Of a stretch of DNA of 64,000 nt, positions 35,010 to 43,517 are shown one piece after another. A program made the translations under genes and the position numbers. The number at the start of each line of letters is the position of its first letter. The first letter of the stretch is position 1. The notes under the pieces are model-generated. The model saw nothing but the letters and a program-made list of their open reading frames with translations. It had not been told where the DNA came from and did not search any database. Source of the DNA: Microbispora sp. NBC_01189. GTDB lineage: Bacteria > Actinomycetota > Actinomycetes > Streptosporangiales > Streptosporangiaceae. The stretch is from positions 2,461,501 through 2,525,500 of the forward strand of contig NZ_CP108581.1 in the NCBI RefSeq assembly GCF_036010665.1, read 5' to 3'.

Positions 35010-36089
35010 ATGCACGCGCCCGTAAAGCGCCGGAAGACAACCGTCGCCGCCCTCGTTCGTTCCGCCGTCCTGGCCCTGCTCGCCGCCTTCGCGGTCGCCG
35101 GTCTGCGTGCCGGCCCCGCTCTGGCAGCGGACGGCGACGTCGCCTGGACGGTCAAGACGGACTCGAACAGCTACGGCGCCGATCGGTCCAGCTTCAGTTA
35201 TGCCGTCAACCCCGGTGGTTCGGTCAAGGACGCCATGGTCGTCGCCAACCGCGGCAAGGCTCCGCTCACGCTCGCCGTCTACACCGCCGACGGCTTCACG
35301 ACCGACACGGGCCAGCTCGACCTGCTTTCCAAGGACAAGAAATCCGTCGGAATCGGCGCCTGGGTCCACGCCGACCGCGGCAGCGTCACAATCCAGCCCG
35401 GGCAGTCCGTCAAGGTCCCCTTCACGGTCGCCGTTCCGGACAACGCCACGCCCGGCGACTACGCGGGCGGCATCCTCACCTCCTTGACGCAGACCGACGA
35501 GGCCGAGGTCATCAACGTGGATCGGCGCCTCGGTATCCGGGTCAAGCTGCGAGTCAGCGGCGAGCTCAAGCCGAACCTCGTGGTCGAGGACCTCCGGGTG
35601 GACTACGCAGGCTCGTTCAACCCATTCGCCATGGGCGACGCCACCGTCACCTACAGAATCCACAACACCGGCAATGCCATCATGTCGGCCCAGCAGGCGG
35701 TGTCGGTTTCGGGACTGTTCGGCTGGCTGGGGGCTGAAGCGGGCGAGATCGCCTCGCCGCCAGAGCTGCTCCCGGGTGAGAGCTGGAAGGTGGCGGTGCC
35801 CGTCCACGGCGTGGCACCCGCAGTCAGGCTGGACGCGACCGCAAGCCTCACACCCCTGCTCACCGACGCCTCGGGCTCCACCACCTCGCTCAAGACGGTC
35901 GGGGCCACGACGGACTTCTGGGCCGTCCCGTGGACGCAGCTGCTGCTGCTCGTCGTACTGATCGCGGTCGTCGTGGGAGTGGTCCTCCTCACGCGGCGCA
36001 AGCGCGTACGGCGGAAGGAGCGGGAGGACGCCCGCGTACGGGAAGCCGTCGAGCAGGCGCTCCGCGACCAGAAAACGCAGACGCGCTGA
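35010..36089 (+). CDS. DUF916 (WxL-interacting protein-like) exported membrane protein
   Basis: The 359-residue protein has a signal peptide (VLALLAAFAVAGLRAGPALA), an N-terminal DUF916 domain (FSYAVNPGGSVKDAMVVANR, ITIQPG-like GSVTIQPGQSVKVPFTVAVP, PGDYAGGILTSL), a second Ig-like domain (NPFAMGDATVTYRIHNTGNA), a transmembrane helix (LLLLVVLIAVVVGVVLL) and a basic cytoplasmic tail. In Firmicutes the DUF916/DUF3324 proteins bind peptidoglycan and the WxL domain of co-encoded proteins. It stands directly behind the WxL-like phosphoesterase, so it is likely its anchor. ATG 35010 is the first start after the hairpin. Confidence 0.8.
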   Translation: MHAPVKRRKTTVAALVRSAVLALLAAFAVAGLRAGPALAADGDVAWTVKTDSNSYGADRSSFSYAVNPGGSVKDAMVVANRGKAPLTLAVYTADGFTTDTGQLDLLSKDKKSVGIGAWVHADRGSVTIQPGQSVKVPFTVAVPDNATPGDYAGGILTSLTQTDEAEVINVDRRLGIRVKLRVSGELKPNLVVEDLRVDYAGSFNPFAMGDATVTYRIHNTGNAIMSAQQAVSVSGLFGWLGAEAGEIASPPELLPGESWKVAVPVHGVAPAVRLDATASLTPLLTDASGSTTSLKTVGATTDFWAVPWTQLLLLVVLIAVVVGVVLLTRRKRVRRKEREDARVREAVEQALRDQKTQTR

Positions 36090-36111
36090 CCGCCCGCCTA
36101 CTTCCGGGCAT

Positions 36112-36218
36112 GCCGACGTGAACGCGGCAATCAACATCTTGAGGGCAGGGCTTGCCCTTCGCGACCCTGCGGAAGCGGCTTAGCGAGAAGCCGCTCCCTT
36201 CAGGGAGCGGAGGAGTCA
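36112..36218 (+). mobile_element. 3' end of an IS200/IS605-type tnpB element with its right-end hairpin
   Basis: Bases 36115-36183 read DVNAAINILRAGLALRDPAE followed by a stop, matching the extreme C-terminus of TnpB proteins (DxNAAxNIL with the last RuvC Asp). Directly after it is the stem-loop CCGCTCCCTTCAGGGAGCGG (36191-36210), which resembles the right end and overlapping reRNA of such elements. The rest of the element is missing. Confidence 0.6.
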
Positions 36219-36373
36219 CTGAGTCAGGTCCTGGACCCTTGGCGGCTTGTCCAGGTACTGAGCCTCGGACGCCTCTCCGGCGAGGAGGCTCAAAGCGGCG
36301 GCCTGACCGCGCCGATGGCGGCGTGCCAGCGGATGATACGCGGGGCCAGACGTCGCGACCCGCGCCTCCGCGG

Positions 36374-37471
36374 CTACTCCCCGCTCCGGTCGGGCGTGCC
36401 GGGTGAAGGCGCTCGTCGCAGGCGGAGGCAGAAACAGGCGCCCTCGTCCTCGCGGGGCTCATACCAGGCGTCGCCGCCGTTGCCCCGGGCGAAGCTTCGG
36501 ACTATCCACAGTCCCAAGCCTGTCCCCTCTGTCTCACGCTCAGCCTCCCGCTCACGGCTGAAGCGCTCGAACAACCGTGGCACGAAAGCCTCCGGCACGC
36601 CTGGCCCACGGTCGCACACCCGGAGAAGGATCCATCCCGGCTGCCCGGTCGCGGACACGTCTACGGGCGGACGTCCGTAGGCGAATGCGTTCTCCAAGTA
36701 GTTGTCCACCATCGCAGAGAACTCTCTGCGATCGACCAGGGCCTCCAGATCAGGGCTGCAGGAGATGCGCACCTCCTGTGATCGTTTGTCCAGCTCGCCG
36801 AGCCGTTCGAGGAGGACTTGAAGCACGGGGACGCGTTCCAAGCGGGCGGACGCGCCCTTCGCTTCAATGGTCGACGCGGTGAGGAGCTTTCGGACGAGCC
36901 CCTGGAGGCGGGCCGTCCTATCGGCGATGCGCTCGATGATCTCGGTTCTTCGCTCCTCGGCGAGCGCGACCAGGCGGTCACGCAGCACGTCCACCAGCAC
37001 GCTGATGGTGGCCAGGGGATTGTGGAGTTCATGGGCCGCGACGGCGACCGCGATGTTCTGGCGTTCCAGGGCCGCCTCCAGCTCTCGCTCGACGTGCCTG
37101 CTCCGCGTGACGTCGCGGAGTGCGGCGACGTACAGGGGCTCGCCTTCCAGGGTTGTGGCGGTGACCCGCATCTCGACGACCCGTTTGCCTCCGGCGGGCA
37201 GCATCAAGTCGATCTCGGTCGCCGCACCCGCGGCGATGGGGAAGCCGAAGTGGGTGCCGATCAGCTCCGCTGCCGAGCGGGCGAAGAGCTCCGCGGCAGC
37301 GGGGTTGCAGAGCCTGATGATTCCTTCTTTGTCGACGGCGACGATTCCGTCCGCCGAGGCCGAAACGATGACCTGGCTGATATCGTCCCGGAATTCGACG
37401 TCGTTGGGCCGCCCTGACTCGGAGCCTCCTGTGTGGCTTCCGCCAGGCGAGGACCCGCCACTGGCACTCAC
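36374..37471 (-). CDS. PAS-domain histidine kinase co-transcribed with kaiC
   Basis: The 365-residue cytoplasmic kinase has an N-terminal PAS domain (SADGIVAVDKEGIIRLCNPA, EPLYVAALRDVTRSRHVERE), a HisKA domain with the phosphoacceptor His in VAVAAHELHNPLATI, and a HATPase domain (N box MVDNYLENAFAYG, G1 VCDRGPGVP, G2 EGTGLGLWIVRSFA). GTG 37471 overlaps the kaiC stop by 4 bp (GTGA), so translation is coupled. There is no membrane segment and no KaiB-like domain as in cyanobacterial SasA. From its place it probably reads out KaiB/KaiC state and signals to a response regulator such as the divergent gene at 39744. Confidence 0.85.
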   Translation of the reverse strand: MSASGGSSPGGSHTGGSESGRPNDVEFRDDISQVIVSASADGIVAVDKEGIIRLCNPAAAELFARSAAELIGTHFGFPIAAGAATEIDLMLPAGGKRVVEMRVTATTLEGEPLYVAALRDVTRSRHVERELEAALERQNIAVAVAAHELHNPLATISVLVDVLRDRLVALAEERRTEIIERIADRTARLQGLVRKLLTASTIEAKGASARLERVPVLQVLLERLGELDKRSQEVRISCSPDLEALVDRREFSAMVDNYLENAFAYGRPPVDVSATGQPGWILLRVCDRGPGVPEAFVPRLFERFSREREAERETEGTGLGLWIVRSFARGNGGDAWYEPREDEGACFCLRLRRAPSPGTPDRSGE

Positions 37472-38988
37472 CCCGACGGATCCTCTGTCACTTCGGACCC
37501 GGGCGACCCCCACGCGATCCCGGGACTGATCGCCCCTGTGAAGACGTGGGGGACGCCTCGCAGAGGTTCACCGATGTGCATGCCGGTGCCATCGATCCTG
37601 AATTGGCGAATCCTGTAGTCATGGGCGGAGCCGCGCGCCTGGAGCACGGCGATGGCACGCTGGATCTCGGCGGGGCCTTCGACATACCGGAGCTGGATCC
37701 AGACGTCGGAAAGGCCGGCGATGTCGGAGGTGATCACCGGCGCGTCTGCCGAGATGAGCCGTCCACAAGGTGTCCGCGTGAGAAGAGTGGTTATCTCGCT
37801 CTGCCGGAGGACCGCCCCCAGCGCGATGATGAAACCGAGCAGAGTCCGCGGCGCGACCACGCGTTCGAGAGCGGACAACGTGTCGATGACGAGCCGGGCC
37901 GGCGCGAACTCCTCAATAGCACGCCTGAGCTGCAGAAAGTGGTCTTCCGGAGAGGTCACCTCCGCGTAGCCGGACATGACCCGGACCAAACCCGATGCCT
38001 GCATGGCCTTGAGGTCCAGACCCCAGCTCGCGGCGGTGCGGAAGAGTTGCCCGCGGGTCCCGTCGAAGGTGCAGAGCAGGCAGCGCTCACCCGCCTCGAC
38101 GGCGGCGGCCGCGAAACGCAGACTCGCCAGTGTCTTGCCCGTGCCGGTGGGCCCGGTCATTACGACGATGGCGTCCCGGTAGAAGCCGCCGCCGCACATC
38201 TCGTCCAACTCGGGGATGCCTGACGAGACGCGGGCGAGCGACGCGTGGTCGGACGGCGTGAGGAACGCGAGGGGGACCACCACGATCCCGTCCCGTGGAT
38301 CGATGGTGAACAGCCATTCCCCCGTGCGGTGCGGGGCGCCGCGGAACTTGACGATCTCAACCGTCCGGCTTCGCCGACCCTGCCGGAGCACGTTGCGCAG
38401 GATGATGACATTGTCGAGCACGAAAGGCTCGACCCCGTAGCGGGTCACACCGTCGTACTCCTCGGGGCGTTCCGCGGTGAGCACCGAGGTGACTCCGAGC
38501 GCCTTGAGTGCGGAGGCGACCCGGAACAGTTCGTGGCGAACGACGCTGATGTCGGCGAACCGGGTGAAGATCGCGTTGAGCGAGTCGAGCGCGACACGGC
38601 GAGCCCCGGTCTGGCGGACCGCGTGTTCGATGCGCGCCACCAGGGCACCGAAGTCGTAGGCGCCGACGGCAGGCGCGTCCTCGCCGATACTCGCCGATGC
38701 TTCGACGAAGGCCCACTTCCCTTCGTCCTCCCACAGCTGGATGGGGAAGCCCAGCGAGGCCGAGTTGCGGCGGATGTCGGTGATTGTCTCCTCGAAGGTG
38801 ACAAACACCCCAGGCTCGTTGAAGCGCGTGATTCCGCGGGAGAGGAACTCGACGGCGAACAGCGTCTTACCGCTGCCGGTCGTGCCGCTCACCAGCGTGG
38901 ATCGGCCCGCGGGCAACCCGCCCAGGGTTACGTGGTCGAAGCCGTTGATCCCCGTGGGGATCCGAGCGATCGTGTTGCTGCCAGTCAT
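37468..38988 (-). CDS. kaiC: KaiC-family double RecA ATPase lacking CII phosphosites
   Basis: The 506-residue protein has the two RecA-like halves of KaiC. CI has Walker A SGTTGSGKT (res 34-42) and the catalytic Glu pair in VTFEETITD (66-67). CII has Walker A GPTGTGKT (279-286), but the equivalent of cyanobacterial E318/E319 is FDG (309-310). The segment holding S431/T432 in Synechococcus KaiC (HISTITD) reads DIAGLSD here, so both phosphorylated residues are replaced (A424, G425). Sequence context on both sides aligns well (FVTFEE, WGLDLKAM, LRYVEG). The protein should bind ATP and hydrolyse it in CI but not run the classical phosphorylation cycle. ATG 38988 is two bases after the kaiB stop. 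Confidence 0.88.
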   Translation of the reverse strand: MTGSNTIARIPTGINGFDHVTLGGLPAGRSTLVSGTTGSGKTLFAVEFLSRGITRFNEPGVFVTFEETITDIRRNSASLGFPIQLWEDEGKWAFVEASASIGEDAPAVGAYDFGALVARIEHAVRQTGARRVALDSLNAIFTRFADISVVRHELFRVASALKALGVTSVLTAERPEEYDGVTRYGVEPFVLDNVIILRNVLRQGRRSRTVEIVKFRGAPHRTGEWLFTIDPRDGIVVVPLAFLTPSDHASLARVSSGIPELDEMCGGGFYRDAIVVMTGPTGTGKTLASLRFAAAAVEAGERCLLCTFDGTRGQLFRTAASWGLDLKAMQASGLVRVMSGYAEVTSPEDHFLQLRRAIEEFAPARLVIDTLSALERVVAPRTLLGFIIALGAVLRQSEITTLLTRTPCGRLISADAPVITSDIAGLSDVWIQLRYVEGPAEIQRAIAVLQARGSAHDYRIRQFRIDGTGMHIGEPLRGVPHVFTGAISPGIAWGSPGSEVTEDPSG

Positions 38989-38990
38989 CG

Positions 38991-39290
38991 TCACTGACCT
39001 TCCGAGGGCGATGCGTCCGCGGCTGGGAGGCCCAAAGCGACGGCGGCGCGGCCATGATCGGACAGATCCCCGATCACCCGCCGCTGTGGCGGCGGCGAGA
39101 GCCTGACCACGGTGGGGGTGGCCAGGATCCGTCCCTCCTCGGCAAGTTCGGGCCGTTCGACGGCGTCGATGACCTCGACCTCGTACATGCCGGAGAGGTG
39201 AGCGTCGCACAGGAACCGCAGGTTCACCTCCGCGGCATGGGACCGCTCCGTGTTCCCAGCCACGTACAGCCTGAATGAGTAGGTGGTCAC
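38991..39290 (-). CDS. kaiB: KaiB-family protein
   Basis: The product of about 99 residues starts at GTG 39290 (TTG 39308 is an alternative) and has the KaiB core: YSFRLYVAGNTERSHAAEVN, then YEVEVIDAVERPELAEEGRI, then LATPTVVRLSPPPQRRVIGD, then LSDHGRAAVALGLP. The thioredoxin-like fold can rearrange to bind the CI ring of KaiC. No kaiA is present in the window. A frame that stays open far upstream (to 39500) shows no homology. First gene of the kaiB-kaiC-histidine kinase operon. Confidence 0.85.
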   Translation of the reverse strand: MTTYSFRLYVAGNTERSHAAEVNLRFLCDAHLSGMYEVEVIDAVERPELAEEGRILATPTVVRLSPPPQRRVIGDLSDHGRAAVALGLPAADASPSEGQ

Positions 39291-39743
39291 GTCAGGAACC
39301 GTCTCCAACGTTCGCAGGGCTCCGGACGGGGCCTTGCGGTCTACCGCTGTTCGTACCCCGCAGACAGGCATGGACGAGCATCGAAAGAGGAGACGGCACG
39401 CGAAGCGGATGGGGGTGCCCCCCCCCGCTTGGCGCACGCACCAAGCACCGCCGACCCTCGCGTGGAGCGACGATCCAGTTCGATCTGACTTGTGCGTCAC
39501 GATGCACCGCAGGTAGCGTCATGATGAGTTCACAGGGGCAGGCCACAGGGTCTTCGGCCCGCTTTCGGCAAGGCGGACGCGCCCTCATCAGCCGGCTCCG
39601 ATCCATCCTCTCCGTTCAAAGCCACGCCTCACCCGGGGGACGGGCGGAGCGGGTCCGGCCGGCGCACGGCGGCGAAAACCGCTCACGAAGTGAGCAGCCA
39701 TGAGCCGAGCAGTGGTCAAGGTCACGGCGGGCAGGAGCCTCCT
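39291..39743. promoter_or_regulatory. 450-bp divergent region between kaiB and the response regulator
   Basis: It must hold the promoters of both divergent units. Visible elements are a GTGC-(8)-GCAC inverted repeat near 39493-39508 and a run of nine C at about 39419-39427. No convincing ORF is present. Confidence 0.4.
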
Positions 39744-40403
39744 GTGATCCGAGTTCTCGTGGTCGAGGATCAGCAGGCGCTCGCCGGCGCTCTCGAGATC
39801 GCGATCGACGCCCAGCCCGATCTGCATTGCGTGGGCGCCGTCGGGACGGTCGAGGACGCCGTCTCGCTCGTGACGGTACGGAGCCCCGAAGTCGTGCTCA
39901 TGGACATTCATCTGCCCGACGTCGACGGAATCGAGGGCACGAGGCGGATCAAAGCCTCTCACCCGCATGTCCGCGTCCTCATCTTGACAGGCGATGCCAG
40001 CCCCGACCTGTTCGCGGCCGCCGCGGTGGCAGGGGCTTCCGGATTCATCGCAAAGGACAGTAGATTTCCGGACATTCTCGAAGTGATCCGCGCCTCGGTC
40101 GACAAGAACATCCTTATAGTGGAGGGCGACACGCTCAGAGCGCTCCTCCAGGATTCCAGTGCATCGCCGCACGTCGGGCGCGAGAACTGGGCGGGGCTAA
40201 CCGCGCGCGAGCTGGAAGTCCTGGGGTTGATGGGCGAAGGGCTCGATCCCCGTGCGATCGCCGGGCGGCTCGTCGTGAGTCTCCACACCGCTCGAGGCCA
40301 CGTCAAGAACGTCATGATGAAGCTGAGCGCGCACAGTCAGCTCGAGGCGGTTGTCGTGGCGACTCGGACGGGGCTCCTGCCGGGACTGCGGAAGCCTGGC
40401 TGA
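39744..40403 (+). CDS. NarL/FixJ-type response regulator
   Basis: The 219-residue protein starts at GTG 39744 (AGGAG six bases before it). Its receiver domain has the acidic pair VVEDQQ, the phospho-Asp in VVLMDIHLPDVDG, Thr in LILTGDA and Lys in FIAKDS. The C-terminal LuxR helix-turn-helix is LTARELEVLGLMGEGLDPRA, IAGRLVVSLHTARGHVKNVM. It is divergent from the kaiB-kaiC-kinase operon, making it the best candidate output regulator of that system, and is followed by another histidine kinase gene. Both links are inferred from position. Confidence 0.85.
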   Translation: MIRVLVVEDQQALAGALEIAIDAQPDLHCVGAVGTVEDAVSLVTVRSPEVVLMDIHLPDVDGIEGTRRIKASHPHVRVLILTGDASPDLFAAAAVAGASGFIAKDSRFPDILEVIRASVDKNILIVEGDTLRALLQDSSASPHVGRENWAGLTARELEVLGLMGEGLDPRAIAGRLVVSLHTARGHVKNVMMKLSAHSQLEAVVVATRTGLLPGLRKPG

Positions 40404-40812
40404 GGCCGCGATCCGGCCCATTTGGGGGGTGCCGTCCGGACCATGTGCGGGTGGCGGGGCGTCTACCGTCTCCCTAGATTGTTGAACATGCATCGCACCG
40501 CGGGTTGCCGTGGCTTTTCCCGAGCTACCGTCTCGGGGGGTCGGGCTCAAGAACGCCCCGTGCCGGTACCCCGGAAAAGAAGAGCGCCGCTGTCATTCAG
40601 AGGGCACGCCGGCCTTGCCGCGCGTGGCCGCTATGAGGCCTTCGTTGTCGCCCTCAAGACATCCCACCGTCGACATCCCCGGCCAAGTCCCGGGAAGGAA
40701 TCCCGGCCGGCTTCGGCATGTACACCACTCTCCGAGGTCCACGGGGATCCGTCAGGCACGCCGGCGATACCGACACACCCCCGACCGCTGGGTCGCGGAA
40801 GGAAGAACTGAC
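40404..40812. other. 409-bp stretch with no recognisable gene
   Basis: Lies between the response regulator and the sensorless kinase. GGAAGGAAG ahead of ATG 40813 is the ribosome-binding site. I see no conserved frame; sequence for the sensor part of the kinase may once have been here. Confidence 0.4.
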
Positions 40813-41676
40813 ATGGACATGAGACACGTTAAGGCTCTGTCCGGCTGTATCGATGGTCCTGACATCCCCGCACACGTCGCACACCTTGATGCGGAGGTTT
40901 CCGATCCCCTCGGTGAAGACGAGATCGCCCGGACAACCCGGGCCGTGATCTGCACGCTGGAACGGCTCAACAAGGAACTGCAGCAACAGCGGAGGTTCGC
41001 CTCCGACACGTCGCACGAGTTGCGTAACCCCATCGCTGGGCTGCGCGCAGAGCTTGAGCAGGCTCAGTTACATCCAGACGATGTTCATCTGCACGAGACG
41101 CTCCAACGTGCGCTGTGCGCCGTCGACCGGCTGGAGGCGATCATCAGCGATCTGCTTCTGCTGTCCCGGGTGGGGGGCGCTGTGCCGTACGGGCGGGCGC
41201 CGGTCGACCTGGCGCAGCTGGTCAAGGCGGAGGTCTCCCGGCGGGCGGACCGTATTCCGGTCCAGTTGCGGCTCGTTCCCGGGGTCTACGTCAAGATCGT
41301 CGACATCCAGATCGGCCGGGTACTCACAAATCTGCTGGACAACGCCCAACGGCACGCCGAACGGGTCGTACGGGTCGAGGTCAGCCGTAACGGGCGCACC
41401 GCAGAACTGGCGGTCTCCGATGACGGCGAAGGGATCGCCGAGAGCGACCTCGAACGGATCTTCGAACGATACACCCGGCTGAACGCGGGCCGCCGCCGTG
41501 ACCGCGGCGGCACCGGCCTCGGGTTGTCGATCTCCCGTGGAATCGCTCAGGCTCACGACGGGACCCTCCATGCCGGCGACTCTCCCATCGGCGGCGCACG
41601 CTTCACGCTTCGGCTTCCCCTCGCCGCCCTTCCGGGTCCCGACGGTGTCAAGAGGCCTGACCAACGGCCGTGCTGA
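40813..41676 (+). CDS. Soluble histidine kinase without a sensor domain
   Basis: The 287-residue protein has a short HAMP-like lead (DEIARTTRAVICTLERLNKE), a HisKA domain with the His in FASDTSHELRNPIAGLR, and a HATPase domain (N box VLTNLLDNAQRHAERV, G1 VSDDGEGIAE, G2 GGTGLGLSISRGIA). OmpR-type partners of such kinases usually have two membrane helices and an extracellular sensor; none are present here. ATG 40813 has a good Shine-Dalgarno (GGAAGGAAG), so it is probably expressed as a cytoplasmic kinase. A truncation of a former membrane kinase is the alternative. Confidence 0.8.
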   Translation: MDMRHVKALSGCIDGPDIPAHVAHLDAEVSDPLGEDEIARTTRAVICTLERLNKELQQQRRFASDTSHELRNPIAGLRAELEQAQLHPDDVHLHETLQRALCAVDRLEAIISDLLLLSRVGGAVPYGRAPVDLAQLVKAEVSRRADRIPVQLRLVPGVYVKIVDIQIGRVLTNLLDNAQRHAERVVRVEVSRNGRTAELAVSDDGEGIAESDLERIFERYTRLNAGRRRDRGGTGLGLSISRGIAQAHDGTLHAGDSPIGGARFTLRLPLAALPGPDGVKRPDQRPC

Positions 41677-41679
41677 TCG

Positions 41680-42186
41680 CCGATCGCGAAGGCGGGCAGA
41701 GAGCCGGACGCGATGCCGGGCCAGATCACGGGCAGCCAGATCGCCCCCAGCAGCGCGTCAGCTTGGGAGCGCAGGAAGTCGGCCCAGGTCGTGGACGCCC
41801 GCTCAGGTGCCGGATCAATGCCTTTCTGCTTGAGGATCTCCTGATGGAACGGACGGTTGGCGGGCGCCCGCGCCGTTTCGGCACGCAGGCACGAGCATGA
41901 CGCCGCTTCATCAGATCACGGTGCCGGCGCATGACGGTGTCGGGCCGGACGAGGAGCCGCAGGTGGCGCAGGACGTCGCGGGACAGCGGCGCCAGGAGGG
42001 CGGCGAGGAAGGTCGCTCCTCGGGCGCGAACCTCGCCCGAGCGCCGACGCCGAGTTGCCGTTCGAGAACGGTGATCTGGTGACGCAGGGCGAGAATCTCG
42101 ACGTCCTTGTCCCGATCTCCCATCGGCAGCAACCGCAGCGCCGCGAAGGTATTCGTGACGGTGAAATAGACCAGGCGAAGGAGCAC
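41680..42186 (-). pseudogene. Remnant of an integrase-core (IS481-like) transposase
   Basis: From 42186 the minus strand reads DRDKDVEILALRHQITVLER, then in another frame LRLLVRPDTVMRRHRDLM and PKRRGRPPTVRSIR, then after a gap ILKQKGIDPAPERASTTWAD and FLRSQADALLGAIW. These are successive pieces of one integrase family common in actinomycetes, with at least one frameshift and deletion of the middle. The DDE catalytic part is not recognisable. Confidence 0.6.
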
Positions 42187-42200
42187 GACCGGTCATCCTG

Positions 42201-42689
42201 GGTTTACAGCCTCGGGCGGCCCGTGAACGGCCGGACGTCGAAGGCGTTCACCACCTTCAGCACCTCGGTGTGCGGACGCACCGTGCGGGCTCTTTCGAGA
42301 AACAGCGCGTCGCGGCGGGCGACGATCTCCTCCACGGGACGGGACAGCCGCAGGTCTCTCCGTCCCAGTCGAAGAGCAGGCAGTCCGCCTGGCGGGGAGC
42401 GAGTTCGGGATGCACGTGAGGCCTCCGTATTCCGATGAGCAGAGCTCAGGGAGTGTCCCGCGGATCTTGCCGTGACGGGAATCGACCAGGTGGATGCGCA
42501 AGGGGATGCGTCACAGGGCTGGAGTCGTCGCCGCCCCCAACGGGACGTCCACCGCGTAGCAGCCCACGTCCCAGGTGGCTCCGCCGCCCAGGGACGGCTC
42601 CAGCTGGATGTTGCCGCTGCCGCTTTCGATGGCGTAAGCGAAGCAGGCGCGGACGACCCGCAATTCGCCGATCACCCCGGAGGCCAGGA
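42201..42689 (-). pseudogene. Inverted, internally deleted copy of the Gfo/Idh-HAD gene pair at 27.4-29.1 kb
   Basis: On the minus strand this stretch follows the sequence 27.8-29.1 kb with scattered base changes but lacks three blocks: about 27954-28379 (Gfo/Idh C-terminal half), 28562-28703 and 28821-29073 (inside the HAD gene). The retained parts include the intergenic leader and the HAD GTG start and Shine-Dalgarno. No complete protein can be made. Confidence 0.8.
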
Positions 42690-42741
42690 CATGTCGAGTC
42701 GGACGGAGTCTGTCGCGCCGGCCCTCTTCGGAGGAGGATTC

Positions 42742-43494
42742 TCAGGCGTTCTCATGGGCGGGTTGAGCGGTTCCGAGAGCGCGTCCGGCCTGGTCGGCGA
42801 GGATCACCGCGACGAGGCGGGCCTGCGGCGACGGGATGGTCCCGGCCACGGGCCGGAGCATGAATCGCCCGTAGTAGTGGCCGTTGGCGAATGTCCGTAG
42901 CTCGATCTCCTCGGCGGGGAGGCCTTTGCGGTCGACGTCCCAGTGTTTGCGGCCGACGACCACGGTGCCGTCCCTTTCCAGCCGTGCCGGGTGGCCGAGG
43001 AGCGAGCCGTACTCGAACCGGCAGCCGCGCAGGCCCAGGATTTCGGTGAGCTGCTTGTTCACGTGGTCGACGACGGTGCCGGGTGATCTGGTGGACTGCG
43101 CCAGCTCGGCGGTCCGGTGGATCCGGGACAGGTGCTCGGCATCGGTGATGGCGATCACCTCCAATCGGCGCGCCCGAGCGGCCAACTGCGAGACCACCAG
43201 CGCCACCACGAGGAGCAGCACCGTCGTCCCGATGTCGGGGGCCTTGGCGATGGTGAAGCGCCCGTAGGGCTGGGTGAAGAAGAAGTCGAACCACGCGGCG
43301 GCCGACAGCGCCGCGAGCGCACCGGCGAGCCGGCGGCCGTAAACGGCCACCGCGACCACGATCACGACAAGGACCAGGGCTACGTCGACGGGACGGAAAG
43401 CACCGCGGAACGAAACGAGGATCACCGAGAGGACGGGTGGAGCAAGCAGCGCGACCACCAGCATCAAGGCGTCTTTTTCCACGTGACGAGGCAT
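42742..43494 (-). CDS. DUF4118 membrane protein with a GAF-like domain (KdpD-like sensor part without kinase)
   Basis: The 250-residue protein has the four closely packed transmembrane helices of the KdpD sensor region (ALVLVVIVVAVAVYG, LAALSAAAWFDFFFTQPYG with the typical FF/QPYG, TVLLLVVALVVSQLAARARR), then a coiled linker and a GAF-like domain (VVDHVNKQLTEILGLRGCRF, GHYYGRFMLRPVAG, VAVILADQAGRAL). No HisKA/HATPase follows. Proteins of this kind often lie behind kdpABC in actinobacteria. ATG 43494 has AAGGGG eight bases upstream. It is downstream of kdpA on the same strand. Confidence 0.75.
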   Translation of the reverse strand: MPRHVEKDALMLVVALLAPPVLSVILVSFRGAFRPVDVALVLVVIVVAVAVYGRRLAGALAALSAAAWFDFFFTQPYGRFTIAKAPDIGTTVLLLVVALVVSQLAARARRLEVIAITDAEHLSRIHRTAELAQSTRSPGTVVDHVNKQLTEILGLRGCRFEYGSLLGHPARLERDGTVVVGRKHWDVDRKGLPAEEIELRTFANGHYYGRFMLRPVAGTIPSPQARLVAVILADQAGRALGTAQPAHENA

Positions 43495-43517
43495 GTCTCA
43501 CACCCCTTGTCTTCGGT

